A stretch of 64,000 nucleotides of DNA from assembly GCA_002722565.1 (NCBI GenBank), contig PBMG01000010.1, forward strand, positions 23,538 through 87,537, given 5' to 3'. Position 1 is the stretch's first letter. Every line of letters begins with the position of its first letter. The DNA is from Acidimicrobiaceae bacterium (GTDB lineage: Bacteria > Actinomycetota > Acidimicrobiia > Acidimicrobiales > Poriferisodalaceae). This document shows positions 1 through 8,804 of this stretch, one piece after another. The position numbers and the translations under genes were made by a program. The notes beneath the pieces are model-generated. The model did not search any database, was not told the origin of the DNA, and worked only from the letters and a program-made list of their open reading frames with translations.

Positions 1-2
1 TA

Positions 3-2717
3 AATCCCCAAGTGCCCGTTCACCGAATGGTGTTCCACGAAATCACTGAAAAAGCTATTCGTGATGCGGTCGCTTCCCCCCGAGAGCTAGATCATCGCCT
101 TGTTGATGCGCAAGAAGCTCGACGAAAGTTTGATCGACTGTACGGATACAAAGTGTCTCCTGTTATGTGGCAAAAAGTTAAGCCTGGTCTGTCTGCCGGC
201 AGAGTTCAGAGTGTCGCTAACCGTTTGGTTGTCGAACGAGAACGTGAACGCATCGCGTTCCAATCAGCTGCGTATTCGAGCTTGGAGGCTGAGATGTCCT
301 CTGATGCGACGTTCACTGCCGCTCTTACCGCTATCAATGATGTCCGTGTCGCCACTGGTCGAGACTTTGACGCGCAGGGAGAACTTAGTCAGGCCGACAG
401 AACGGTCATAAACACCGATCAGGGCAAAGAACTGGAATCGGCACTTACTGGGGTTGAGTTCATGGTTCAATCTGTTGACTCCAAGCCGTATCGACGGCGA
501 CCATCAGCGCCTTTCATGACCTCAACTCTTCAGCAAGAAGCCAGTGGGCGGTTAGGTTTCTCGGCGTCACGAACAATGGGTGCTGCTCAGAAGCTCTACG
601 AAGAAGGGCACATAACTTATATGCGGACCGACAGCACCACCTTGTCGGCGGATGCCCTTAGTGCTGCTCGGACGCTTATCAGAGAACGCTTTGGGCCGGA
701 CCAATTACCTGCAGATGCTCGGATGTATAACAAAAAAGTTAAAAACGCTCAAGAGGCGCACGAAGCTATCCGTCCCGCGGGAGACGCATGGCGAAACCCA
801 GCCGACCTTGGTTTCAAAGGAGACAAAGCTGACAGTGATCAAGCGCGTCTGTATCACCTCATCTGGAGTCGAACGATAGCCAGTCAGATGAATGATGCTG
901 AAGGCCAGACGGTCACTATTCGTTTAGCAGCTACTCCATCCGGCGCGGAGACTTATCAATTCGGCACTAGTGGGACCGTAATCACTTCTCCTGGTTTTCT
1001 CGCTGTCTACGGGCGACAGTCAGATGAATCAGATGATGAAGAACGAGAACTTCCCAATCTCTCGCAGGGTGACACTGTCGTTGCATTGTCCCTTGAAAGC
1101 AAAGATCACCAAACGAAGCCACCGGCGCGGTACACCGAGGCAACCCTAGTTCGCCGACTAGAAGAGCTGGGAGTGGGGCGACCCAGCACCTACGCAAGCA
1201 TTCTTGGCACCATCCAAAGCCGAGGATATGTCTGGAAGAAAGGCCAGGCGTTGGTGCCCACGCTCACCGCCTTTGCCACAGTCGGTCTCATGGAAAATCA
1301 CTTCCCACAGCTAGTGGACTACGCCCTCACTGCCAGCATGGAAGATGATCTCGATCAGATATCTGTAGGTGAAATTGAACCCAACCCATGGCTAGATGAT
1401 TTTTATTTTGGGCGTGTTAACGCAAATGGGGAGCCACTGCCAGGTCTTCGCAATCTCGTATCAGATGAACATCTTGCTGACATCGACCCAGTGGAAATCA
1501 ACACGATCCCGATCGGAATTGATAAGGACGGCCAAGTGGTTGTCGCCAAAGTCGGTAAGAACTTTCCTTATGTGCAGCGAGGCGATGAATATCGATCATT
1601 ACCTGCGGGCATTGCTCCAGACGAAATAACCCTCGATTTAGCTATCGAATTATTAGAGACACCCGAAGAACGAGTTCTGGGCGTCGACCCTGCGACTGGT
1701 ATAGAAGTCATCGCCAGGCCAGGAACCTTCGGCCCATACGTGTCTTTGGGGCGACCTCCCAAAATGCCAGCAGCGTCGTCACCTGGAGGTCAACTCCTCA
1801 GCCTTCCTCTTCACAAGAAAGAACTCAAAGTAGCGGTCGCCTATATGCGTTGCATGACCGACGACCCTGACAACGACTCGGTAAAGCAAGCGATAAAGAC
1901 CCCCAAACGCGGAATTGGCGACGCCGCCATTAAAAGGCTCATCGAGTTCGGCGACACTCATGAGATCAGCCTCATAGAAGCCTTCGAACGGGCGAAGGAA
2001 GCCGGTTCTTCACCTGCCGCGCAAAAAGCTATCCGATCATTCCTGAAGTTGAGAAAATCGATCGTGGATCTGCGCGAAACAGACGCTCCTACAGCGCTGC
2101 AGTCATGTTTAGAGCAGTCCGGTTACATAAAGGACTTGCAGCGCGGAGACAACGAGGAACGTCTCGCCAACATCAATTCCTTGATTGAAACTTCTCGGGT
2201 GTTTGACAGCGTTATTGAAGTCGTTGCCGAGCTAGACCGCATCGATGAGCTCAAGACTCAACCGAAGCCAAAAACGGCGTCACTCTTTCAAACAATGACC
2301 CTAGAACGCATCACCCTCGAGGAAGCACTCGAACTCTTGAGTTTGCCACGCACCGTTGGCACAGACCCTGCTGATGGGATTGAAATAACCGTTCAAAACG
2401 GCCCATATGGCCCTTATCTACTCAAGGACGGAGAGAGCCGAAATATTCAAAACGAAGAGCAGTTATTAATCATCACCCTTGAAGAATGCTTGCAGCTGCT
2501 TTCAGTACCAAAAAAGTTTGGGCGGAGAGCAGCCAAGCCGCCACTCAAAGAGCTAGGCAAAGACCCCAACAGCGATCAGCCCATTCTGTTGAAAGACGGA
2601 AAATTCGGCCCATACGTAACTGACGGCAAAACGAACGCGTCGCTCAAGAGTTGGGATTCAGTTGAAGCACTTACCGAGCAAAGAGCTGTAGAGCTATTGG
2701 CGGAGAAACGGGCTTAA
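3..2717 (+). CDS. topA: DNA topoisomerase I (type IA), 5' partial, with inserted UvrD/PcrA 2B-like domain
   Basis: Relaxes negative supercoils by single-strand passage. The frame stays open to the window edge (N-P-Q-V-P-V-H-R), so the N-terminal Toprim domain lies upstream and the GTG at 12 is internal. Visible are the type IA core, including KPGLSAGRVQSVANR and the catalytic tyrosine in GHITYMRTDST (Tyr codon at 618), then C-terminal repeats of the GxFGPYV type at about 1620-1755, 2310-2430 and 2540-2660. Between the first and second repeat, about 1785-2261, lies a segment unlike any topoisomerase part: it contains KKELKVAVAYMR, TPKRGIGD, a SGYIKDL block and RLANINSLIETSRVF, which follow in order the 2B subdomain of UvrD/PcrA helicases. 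No helicase motor motif is present. The usual lysine-rich actinobacterial tail is absent. topA identity is certain; the 2B assignment rests on my reading of the motifs. Confidence 0.96.
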   Translation, partial: NPQVPVHRMVFHEITEKAIRDAVASPRELDHRLVDAQEARRKFDRLYGYKVSPVMWQKVKPGLSAGRVQSVANRLVVERERERIAFQSAAYSSLEAEMSSDATFTAALTAINDVRVATGRDFDAQGELSQADRTVINTDQGKELESALTGVEFMVQSVDSKPYRRRPSAPFMTSTLQQEASGRLGFSASRTMGAAQKLYEEGHITYMRTDSTTLSADALSAARTLIRERFGPDQLPADARMYNKKVKNAQEAHEAIRPAGDAWRNPADLGFKGDKADSDQARLYHLIWSRTIASQMNDAEGQTVTIRLAATPSGAETYQFGTSGTVITSPGFLAVYGRQSDESDDEERELPNLSQGDTVVALSLESKDHQTKPPARYTEATLVRRLEELGVGRPSTYASILGTIQSRGYVWKKGQALVPTLTAFATVGLMENHFPQLVDYALTASMEDDLDQISVGEIEPNPWLDDFYFGRVNANGEPLPGLRNLVSDEHLADIDPVEINTIPIGIDKDGQVVVAKVGKNFPYVQRGDEYRSLPAGIAPDEITLDLAIELLETPEERVLGVDPATGIEVIARPGTFGPYVSLGRPPKMPAASSPGGQLLSLPLHKKELKVAVAYMRCMTDDPDNDSVKQAIKTPKRGIGDAAIKRLIEFGDTHEISLIEAFERAKEAGSSPAAQKAIRSFLKLRKSIVDLRETDAPTALQSCLEQSGYIKDLQRGDNEERLANINSLIETSRVFDSVIEVVAELDRIDELKTQPKPKTASLFQTMTLERITLEEALELLSLPRTVGTDPADGIEITVQNGPYGPYLLKDGESRNIQNEEQLLIITLEECLQLLSVPKKFGRRAAKPPLKELGKDPNSDQPILLKDGKFGPYVTDGKTNASLKSWDSVEALTEQRAVELLAEKRA

Positions 2718-2830
2718 GAGTTCTCGTCGTTCGGTTACTTAGTCATGTTTTTGAATATCCTGTAAGTCGGAAGCTCGTTGCGGAGTTGGAATAGATTTTT
2801 GACCGTAGGAAACCCTGAAGAGTCTGAACC

Positions 2831-4195
2831 GTGAATATAGATGAACCAGAGGTAACCCCGGATCAAGATCCCGACGCGCGACTGAACAGATCGCACCCTG
2901 TATTTGGGAGTCCCGCGTTTCTGCGTCTCTGGATCGCTCAGATAGTCAGCGCATTTGGCGACTGGATCGGATTCCTAGCCATTATCGAAATTGCGCGGCG
3001 CATCGGTGGCGACCAGCCTGGTTCAGCGATAGCGCTGGTCATGCTGGCCAGAGTGTTGCCTGGCTTTTTCTTAGCCTCTGTTGGTGGAATCATCGTCGAC
3101 CGCGTAAATCGGAAGCGGTTGCTAATTATCTGCGACGTTCTGCGAGCTGCAGTGCTTCTCTCGATCCCTTTTATCGAGAAGGTTTGGGGGTTGGTGCTCG
3201 CCTCGTTGATCCTCGAACTAGCGACTTCCTTATGGGGACCAGCCAAAGAGGCAATTGTTCCGAATTTAGTACCCAAAGAACAGCTGACCGCCGCGAATTC
3301 ACTGTCGCTAGTTGCCGCGTATGGAACGTTCCCATTGGCGGCTGGCGCGTTCATCGGTCTCGCAAAGTTCGCCGAGTTCTTGGGTGGTAGTAGTGCAGGT
3401 CAAGTGGAATGGGCGTTGGCGCTCGACGCGTTAACTTTTCTTATAGCTGCGGGGCTCATAGCGACTTTGCCGCTAGCAACGCGACGTCGACAAGAAAAAA
3501 AGTCCGGCTCGATCGATCTAGCTCAGGGAGTACGAGAGCTACGTGAAGGATGGACCTTCATCGCGATTAGCCCTCAGGTCCGAGCAGTGCTTGTCGGACT
3601 AGCCACAGGCATGATCGGTGGGGGAATGTTGATTCCCCTGGGAGCCGTTTACAACGATGTCGTTTTAGAAGCCGGCAACGCCGGCTTCGGAACCATTCTG
3701 GTAACTCTTGGAATCGGTGTCGCCGTGGGCGTGTCACTCCTGTCAGCACTGCAACGGCGATTAGATAAGGAACGTGCTTTTGTCGGTGCGGTTTTTGGTG
3801 CCGGTGGGTGCTTGCTATTTGCGGTCTCGACTTCGAATACGTTCTCAAACCTAGCTGGCGTCTTCTTGATGGGGATCTTCGCCGGATCTGTCTATGTATT
3901 GGGTTTCACACTCCTACATGAACATGTAGATGAGCAACTCCGGGGAAGAGTCTTCAGCGCTCTATATACCTTGGTCCGTTTTTGCCTGCTTTTGTCGATA
4001 ACCGTCGGTGGGTTCTTATCTGATGGATTCAATTGGCTTTTCGATGTGCTGTTCGATAACGAACTCACCTTAGGCACATGGTCGATGGCACTCCCCGGGG
4101 TTCGGGGCGCCTTATGGTTAGCGAGCAGCTTTATGTTGCTCGCCTCAGGGCTTGCATGGATTTCATTGCGCACCCCTCAAAAGAAGTTCAAATGA
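2831..4195 (+). CDS. MFS transporter
   Basis: Twelve-helix major facilitator protein of 454 residues, probably a proton-driven exporter in the cytoplasmic membrane; the substrate cannot be read from sequence. The N-terminus has the form LRLWIAQIVSAFGDWIGFLA and the loop after helix 2 carries GGIIVDRVNRKR, the typical MFS signature between helices 2 and 3. The start is GTG at 2831. Its stop overlaps the ATG of tmk by four bases (4192-4195), so the two are translationally coupled. In several actinobacteria (Streptomyces, from memory) an MFS domain is fused to thymidylate kinase; here they are separate but touching, which suggests the same ancestral unit. Why a transporter travels with tmk is not known to me. 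Confidence 0.9.
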   Translation: MNIDEPEVTPDQDPDARLNRSHPVFGSPAFLRLWIAQIVSAFGDWIGFLAIIEIARRIGGDQPGSAIALVMLARVLPGFFLASVGGIIVDRVNRKRLLIICDVLRAAVLLSIPFIEKVWGLVLASLILELATSLWGPAKEAIVPNLVPKEQLTAANSLSLVAAYGTFPLAAGAFIGLAKFAEFLGGSSAGQVEWALALDALTFLIAAGLIATLPLATRRRQEKKSGSIDLAQGVRELREGWTFIAISPQVRAVLVGLATGMIGGGMLIPLGAVYNDVVLEAGNAGFGTILVTLGIGVAVGVSLLSALQRRLDKERAFVGAVFGAGGCLLFAVSTSNTFSNLAGVFLMGIFAGSVYVLGFTLLHEHVDEQLRGRVFSALYTLVRFCLLLSITVGGFLSDGFNWLFDVLFDNELTLGTWSMALPGVRGALWLASSFMLLASGLAWISLRTPQKKFK

Positions 4196-4788
4196 CGCAA
4201 CGCGGAAAGTACATAGCATTCGAAGGATGGGAAGCGAGTGGTAAGTCAACTCAGGCGCGTCTTCTGAGCCGTCGCCTAGATGCAGTCCTGACTCGAGAAC
4301 CGGGCGGCACGGCACTAGGTGTAGCGATCAGAGATCTGTTGCTCGGAAATGGTCCGGCACCAACTGAACGGGCCGAGGCACTGCTGTTTGCAGCAGATAG
4401 AGCGCAACACCTGGCTGAAGTTGTCGAACCAGCATTAGCTGAAGGTAGCGATGTCATAACTGACCGTTCCTATGGTTCAACGCTCGCCTACCAAGGTTAC
4501 GGACGAGGACAGTCCATCGAAGAACTTATGCGCCTCGTCGAATGGACAAGTGGGGGATTGCTGCCGGATCTTGTGATCTTGCTAAAAGTGCCCGTCGAAA
4601 CCGCAGATGATCGACTGGGAGATCAGCGTGATCGAATGGAAAGCGAAGACGTGGACTTCGCGAACCGAGTCGTAGAAGGTTTCAATGTGTTAGCCCAAGC
4701 TGACCCGGATCGATGGAGGGTGATCGACGGTAGCGGCTCGGTAGACGAAGTTGCTGAGCGTGTTGCCCTTGCTGCTGGTGTCAAATGA
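4192..4788 (+). CDS. tmk: thymidylate kinase
   Basis: Phosphorylates dTMP to dTDP with ATP in dTTP synthesis. The protein has 198 residues, normal for the family. The P-loop is FEGWEASGKSTQ near the N-terminus, followed by the DR-type substrate motif TREPGGTALG, the TDRSYGSTLAYQG region and the LID-side segment DRLGDQRDRMES. The frame is open upstream to 4078, but that extension is MFS coding sequence; the ATG at 4192 places the P-loop correctly and overlaps the MFS stop as ATGA. It overlaps holB by ATGA at 4785-4788, so MFS-tmk-holB reads as one coupled operon. Confidence 0.95.
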   Translation: MTQRGKYIAFEGWEASGKSTQARLLSRRLDAVLTREPGGTALGVAIRDLLLGNGPAPTERAEALLFAADRAQHLAEVVEPALAEGSDVITDRSYGSTLAYQGYGRGQSIEELMRLVEWTSGGLLPDLVILLKVPVETADDRLGDQRDRMESEDVDFANRVVEGFNVLAQADPDRWRVIDGSGSVDEVAERVALAAGVK

Positions 4789-5819
4789 CGGACAGTTTCG
4801 AAGGGATTATCGGTCAAAGACCGGCCATTTCTGTATTGCGAAATGCCGTTTCAGCGCCTTTACCGGCATATCTATTTGTAGGACCATCCGGATGTGGTGC
4901 TCGCACAGCCGCCACGAGATTTGCGGCTGAATTGTTGGCCGCAGGAAGTGAAGATCCTGAAAGACACAAAAGACTCGCCATTGCTGAAGAACACCCGGAT
5001 TTCATTTTGTTTGAACGAAACGGACCTGCACTCTCAGTTGATCAAGCTAAAGAGATTGTTCGTGTCGCAATGACCAGCCCCTATGAGAGCAATAGAAAGG
5101 TGATCTTCGTCGAGGATGTGCACCTTGCTTTTAGTTCAGCGCCAATGATTCTTAAAGTGCTGGAAGAGCCGCCCCCCACGACGCTGTTCATTCTTACTGC
5201 AGAAGAAATTCCAGTTGGGATAGCGACCATTGCATCTCGTTGCACCAGAGTCGAATTCGAACCAATAAGCCCCAAAGAGCTTGTCGAACAGTTGGTGGTA
5301 TCGGGCGCAGAACGAGAAAACGCTGCGATGATTGCTGAGGCGGCGAACGGCTCGATTGACCGGGCGACTCTCTTAGCTTCAGACGAGGCAGCGCTCGACC
5401 GCTGGAACGCGTGGAGTGAACTTCAATCGGTTCTTGATGGGTCGGGTAGCAGTGCAGCAGAAGCAGTAGACAGACTCCTGACGATGGTTGACGCAGCGAC
5501 GGCTCCCCTCCAACACCGCCATGAACAAGAAAGCAAAGATCTTGATGAGCGTGCTGAGCGCTTTGGAGAACGGGGATTGGGGCGCCGCAGTCTCGAAGAC
5601 CGACATAAAAGAGAACTGCGTAGGCTCCGAACAGACGAGTTGCTGATGGGTATGACAGCCCTGGGGAACGCCATCAGCAAAGGCGTAACCAACGGTTCAA
5701 TTGACCCGCCAAGTGGCTCAAGATCTTTGGCTTTGATCGCCTCGGCATCCCAAGACATAAGACGCAACGGTAACGAACGACTTTTAATGCAGAGGTTGTT
5801 TGCCACCTTGAAGCTCTGA
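4785..5819 (+). CDS. holB: DNA polymerase III delta-prime subunit
   Basis: Clamp-loader subunit of 344 residues. The AAA+ module has a degenerate Walker A, VGPSGCGARTAA, in which the lysine is missing; this is normal for the non-hydrolysing delta-prime subunit. EDVHLAF is the Walker B region and ASRCTRVEF holds the SRC sensor-1 motif whose arginine acts in trans on a neighbouring subunit. The C-terminal third is helical, with a charged stretch around residues 240-280 that may form the collar. It is coupled to tmk by ATGA overlap, the usual actinobacterial tmk-holB pairing. Confidence is high for the family. Confidence 0.92.
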   Translation: MTDSFEGIIGQRPAISVLRNAVSAPLPAYLFVGPSGCGARTAATRFAAELLAAGSEDPERHKRLAIAEEHPDFILFERNGPALSVDQAKEIVRVAMTSPYESNRKVIFVEDVHLAFSSAPMILKVLEEPPPTTLFILTAEEIPVGIATIASRCTRVEFEPISPKELVEQLVVSGAERENAAMIAEAANGSIDRATLLASDEAALDRWNAWSELQSVLDGSGSSAAEAVDRLLTMVDAATAPLQHRHEQESKDLDERAERFGERGLGRRSLEDRHKRELRRLRTDELLMGMTALGNAISKGVTNGSIDPPSGSRSLALIASASQDIRRNGNERLLMQRLFATLKL

Positions 5820-5846
5820 GGCGCAAGAGTTAGTTGAGAACTTTGA

Positions 5847-5917
5847 GCCCGAGGTGGGAATTGAACCCACGACCTGCTCTTTACGAGAGAGCCGCTCTAC
5901 CACTGAGCTACTCGGGC
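5847..5917 (-). tRNA. tRNA-Thr (anticodon CGT)
   Basis: Read on the minus strand the 71 bases fold as a complete cloverleaf. The acceptor stem is GCCCGAG with CTCGGGC, the D arm is GCTC...GAGC, the anticodon stem GCTCT/AGAGC encloses loop CTCGTAA, and the T arm is GTGGG/CCCAC around TTCAATT. Anticodon CGT reads ACG. CCA is not encoded. Confidence 0.95.
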
Positions 5918-6025
5918 GTTAACCCAACTGACGCTACCAGCCACCCTTGGGTACAAGACCAAAGGCTCATGAGTGATTTTGGGTGAACCTGTTCCAAGAG
6001 TTGAGTTCTAACCGACAGTGTTGGG

Positions 6026-6031
6026 TACGAT
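6026..6031 (+). promoter_or_regulatory. putative -10 element of a leaderless promoter
   Basis: TACGAT ends six bases before the ATG at 6038, which would place the transcript start at or next to the start codon. The same TANNNT spacing recurs at many unit heads in this window. No clear -35 box is seen at 17 bases. Confidence 0.45.
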
Positions 6032-6037
6032 GACGAT

Positions 6038-6172
6038 ATGAACGCACTTGCTGCTCAAGTCTGGCATTTCTGGTTGGCGGTACCTCTAGCTATTGGCGCG
6101 GTCCTCGGAGTGGTCCAACTTATAGCGGGCTACATCATGAAGGTAGTGGCCCCTCGTTATCCAAAACGCTGA
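6038..6172 (+). CDS. small single-span membrane protein
   Basis: A 44-residue ORF beginning MNALAAQVWHFWLAVPL. It has one hydrophobic segment, roughly residues 9-33, then a basic end VVAPRYPKR. I recall similar short proteins upstream of DUF2342 genes in actinobacteria, but cannot name a family. Supporting points are a TACGAT box six bases ahead of the ATG, tight spacing (8 bases) to the downstream gene on the same strand, and a composition typical of a membrane peptide. The function is unknown; it might be a membrane anchor or small regulatory peptide. Confidence 0.6.
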   Translation: MNALAAQVWHFWLAVPLAIGAVLGVVQLIAGYIMKVVAPRYPKR

Positions 6173-6180
6173 AGAAGCTG

Positions 6181-7242
6181 ATGACGGAAGGACCCGTCGA
6201 CTGGGAGTTGGCGAAACGAATCGCGACACGCGTAGCTGGTGATGAACCGCTGTCTCGTTCATATCTGGGTGATTCACTGCATAAGGATTTCGCCGATTTC
6301 ACACCGCTAGCCGAAGAGCTAGTCGGTATGGAAACCAGACTGGTCTCAACTGAAGGAGCAGCTCGCGCTCGAGTTATTGATCGAGAAGGGTGGATTGATG
6401 CCAATATCCGCTCCTTTAGGCGACTGTTGCGTCCGGTCTTAGCGGAATCCTCCGACTCCAGCGCGACCAGCGGTATAGCCCGCAAAGTAGCTGCAACAGA
6501 GTTAGGCACGGTTCTAGGTTGGATGTCTCGCCGAGTTCTAGGTCAATACGACCTTTTGCTTGCCGAAGACGAAGATCGAGATGAACAGGATCTCGTCTAT
6601 TACGTTGGTCCCAACGTTTTAGCTATCGAAAAGAAATTTGCGTTCGATCCTAAGCAATTCAGACTTTGGTTAGCTTTGCATGAGCTAACGCATAGATCAC
6701 AGTTCACAGGCGTGCCCTGGTTGCGTCCCCGCTTCTTGGAATTGGTAAACCAGATGTTGGACGAAGTAGAACCGGACCCCGATCGCCTTAAGCAAGGGCT
6801 TCAAGATTTCGTTCAGATGAAACGAGATGGCAAGGACCCGATGGCTGATGGTGGCGTGGCTCAACTATTTGCAAGCGACCGGCAAAAAGAGTTGTTAGAC
6901 GCGGTCGGAGGCATGATGAGTCTGGTCGAAGGACATGGTGACGTGACTATGTCTCGAGCTGCAGCCGGTCATGTCCCTCATGCCCAGCGTTTTCATCGAG
7001 TAATGCAACAACGCCGCAACAGTGCAACTGGGGTCAGCCGGATAATGCAGAAATTGATGGGACTTGAAGCAAAGTTGGCTCAGTACCAAGCAGGTGAAGA
7101 CTTCATTGCTGCCATTGAATCTCAGCGTGGTGATCGGGCGGTCGATGTTATTTGGGAAGATCCTCAACATCTTCCGTCGATGGCAGAAATAAGAAATCCA
7201 GCTTCCTGGATGGAACGAGTATCAGCTGCGTCGCAGAGGTAA
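6181..7242 (+). CDS. zinc-dependent metalloprotease, DUF2342 / F420-associated family
   Basis: A 353-residue protein of the DUF2342 family (zincin-like), known to co-occur with coenzyme F420 biosynthesis; its substrate is unknown. The zinc site is HELTH in ALHELTHRSQF, near residue 165, with a later glutamate in SLVEGHGDVTMS as the probable third ligand. A helical C-terminal part follows. It lies eight bases after the small membrane protein and five bases before tilS, in the order metalloprotease-tilS-hpt that is common in actinobacteria. Other F420-linked genes in the window (48109 and 61856) agree with an F420-using host. No signal peptide is seen, so it is probably cytoplasmic. Confidence 0.88.
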   Translation: MTEGPVDWELAKRIATRVAGDEPLSRSYLGDSLHKDFADFTPLAEELVGMETRLVSTEGAARARVIDREGWIDANIRSFRRLLRPVLAESSDSSATSGIARKVAATELGTVLGWMSRRVLGQYDLLLAEDEDRDEQDLVYYVGPNVLAIEKKFAFDPKQFRLWLALHELTHRSQFTGVPWLRPRFLELVNQMLDEVEPDPDRLKQGLQDFVQMKRDGKDPMADGGVAQLFASDRQKELLDAVGGMMSLVEGHGDVTMSRAAAGHVPHAQRFHRVMQQRRNSATGVSRIMQKLMGLEAKLAQYQAGEDFIAAIESQRGDRAVDVIWEDPQHLPSMAEIRNPASWMERVSAASQR

Positions 7243-7246
7243 ATAA

Positions 7247-8143
7247 ATGGGAAACTACAATGCTCTGGGCCCATTTTTTGAGCAGTGCATGTTTCCCAGC
7301 ACTGGACCAATACATTGCGCAGTCTCGGGGGGAGCTGACTCGTCAGCGTTACTGATTTTGGCGTCGTTGACTGGGGAAGAAGTTGTTGCCCATCACGTCG
7401 ACCACGGTCTGCGCCCAAATGGGCCAGATGAAAGTAGCCACGTCGCAAACCTTGCATCCAAGGTTGGAGCTGACTTCAGATCAGTAGTCCTGTCCATAGA
7501 AGATGGCCCCAATCTCGAAGCTCGAGCAAGGGAAGCGCGTTTTGCCTCGCTGCCTAGAGACGTGCTTACAGGACACACCGCTGATGACCAAGCAGAGACG
7601 ATTCTCCTGCATCTTCTGAGAGGAGGAGGGCCCGACGCATTGGCAGGCATGCGAGATGACCAGCACCCAATTATCAGATTGCGGCGTGCCGATACAGAAT
7701 CGGTGTGCCAAATATTTCAGTGGCGACCAACAGAAGATCCGAGCAACGATGATCCAAGGTTTCGTCGTAACAGGATCCGGCACGAAGTTCTTCCTCTCCT
7801 GAACAAGGTGGCAGAAAGGGACGTGGTTCCTCTGCTTGTACGAGCCGGTCAAATTGCTGAGAAGGATGCAGAGTTACTAGATCGCTTGGCTCGAGAAATT
7901 GATGTCACTGATGCCGTCGCAGTGGCATCAGCACCGATCGCGCTTGCGCGTCGCGCCATCCGAGCTTGGCTTAGAGAGGGCCACCCACCAGATCTCGCAT
8001 CAGTCGAGCGAGTTCTCCAAGTTGCTCGAGGAGAAGCTCTAGGCACGGAGATAACGGGAGGTCGATCCGTTAGACGCACCGATGGCAAATTACGAGTCGA
8101 AACCTTGGCAAAAGAACATCGCGAAGTTCCAGAAAGCGGCTAG
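7247..8143 (+). CDS. tilS: tRNA(Ile)-lysidine synthetase
   Basis: Converts cytidine 34 of tRNA-Ile2(CAU) to lysidine, so that it reads AUA. The PP-loop ATPase motif is SGGADSSAL near residue 28, followed by HHVDHGLRP and GHTADDQAETILLHLLRG, all diagnostic for TilS. The NDDPRFRRNRIRHEVLPLL segment is also typical. At 298 residues it has the core and a short linker domain but lacks the long C-terminal domains of the E. coli enzyme, as usual in actinobacteria. It starts at ATG 7247, five bases after the metalloprotease. Confidence 0.94.
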   Translation: MGNYNALGPFFEQCMFPSTGPIHCAVSGGADSSALLILASLTGEEVVAHHVDHGLRPNGPDESSHVANLASKVGADFRSVVLSIEDGPNLEARAREARFASLPRDVLTGHTADDQAETILLHLLRGGGPDALAGMRDDQHPIIRLRRADTESVCQIFQWRPTEDPSNDDPRFRRNRIRHEVLPLLNKVAERDVVPLLVRAGQIAEKDAELLDRLAREIDVTDAVAVASAPIALARRAIRAWLREGHPPDLASVERVLQVARGEALGTEITGGRSVRRTDGKLRVETLAKEHREVPESG

Positions 8144-8146
8144 GTT
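8141..8146 (+). promoter_or_regulatory. putative -10 element before hpt
   Basis: TAGGTT overlaps the tilS stop codon and ends eight bases before the GTG of hpt. It fits the TANNNT-N6-8-start pattern, but hpt could equally be read through from tilS. Confidence 0.3.
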
Positions 8147-8154
8147 CCGATCCT

Positions 8155-8715
8155 GTGACAGACCCGAGCGTTACAAATGATCCTGCTCTGACCGAAATTC
8201 TTGTAAGCCGCGAGGAAATTGAAGCAAGAGTGCAGCGGATCGGAGAAGAAATTTCGAATGATTATGCAGGACGCACTCCTTTACTAATTGGGGTGCTCAA
8301 GGGCGGCGTTATTTTCACGGCCGATCTAGCAAGAGCTATCGATCTACCGGTCGAATTGGACTTTATGGCTGTTTCTTCGTATGGCAGCACTACCCGGAAT
8401 AGCGGCGTGGTGCGAATCATCAAAGACCTTGATAACGATATTGAAGGGCGAGACGTGATAATCGTCGAGGACATTGTCGACAGTGGACTCACGCTGCGTT
8501 ACCTGCGAAAGACTTTGTTAGCTAGAAACCCGTCAAGCCTAGAGTTCTGCTCTTTACTTGTTCGCGAAGAGCAACAAGCTGACCTTGATGATCTTGTTAA
8601 ATATGCAGGTTTTCGACTCCCACAGGTATGGGTAGTGGGCTATGGGCTGGATGTAGGCCAGCAATATAGAAATTTGGGCGATATATGGGCCTACGACACC
8701 TCAAGCGAGCACTAA
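8155..8715 (+). CDS. hpt: hypoxanthine phosphoribosyltransferase
   Basis: Purine salvage enzyme that makes IMP or GMP from hypoxanthine or guanine and PRPP. At 186 residues it has the usual size. The PRPP-binding motif is VIIVEDIVDSGLTLRYL, preceded by LLIGVLKGGVIFTADLARAI, and PQVWVVGYGLDVGQQYRNL holds the base-contacting C-terminal segment. The start is GTG at 8155, eleven bases after tilS. In many relatives ftsH and folE follow; here neither does. Confidence 0.94.
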   Translation: MTDPSVTNDPALTEILVSREEIEARVQRIGEEISNDYAGRTPLLIGVLKGGVIFTADLARAIDLPVELDFMAVSSYGSTTRNSGVVRIIKDLDNDIEGRDVIIVEDIVDSGLTLRYLRKTLLARNPSSLEFCSLLVREEQQADLDDLVKYAGFRLPQVWVVGYGLDVGQQYRNLGDIWAYDTSSEH

Positions 8716-8804
8716 GGGCATCATAATTCTCGGTGGCCACATCAAAGATGGACAACTAATATCTGGTTCGCATTAGTGTTTCAGCGCTTGCGGAATAGGG
8801 GACC

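Noticed and set aside
4078..4191. Longer start for thymidylate kinase
   Set aside because: The added residues are MFS coding sequence in another frame; the ATG at 4192 gives the normal P-loop distance and an ATGA overlap.
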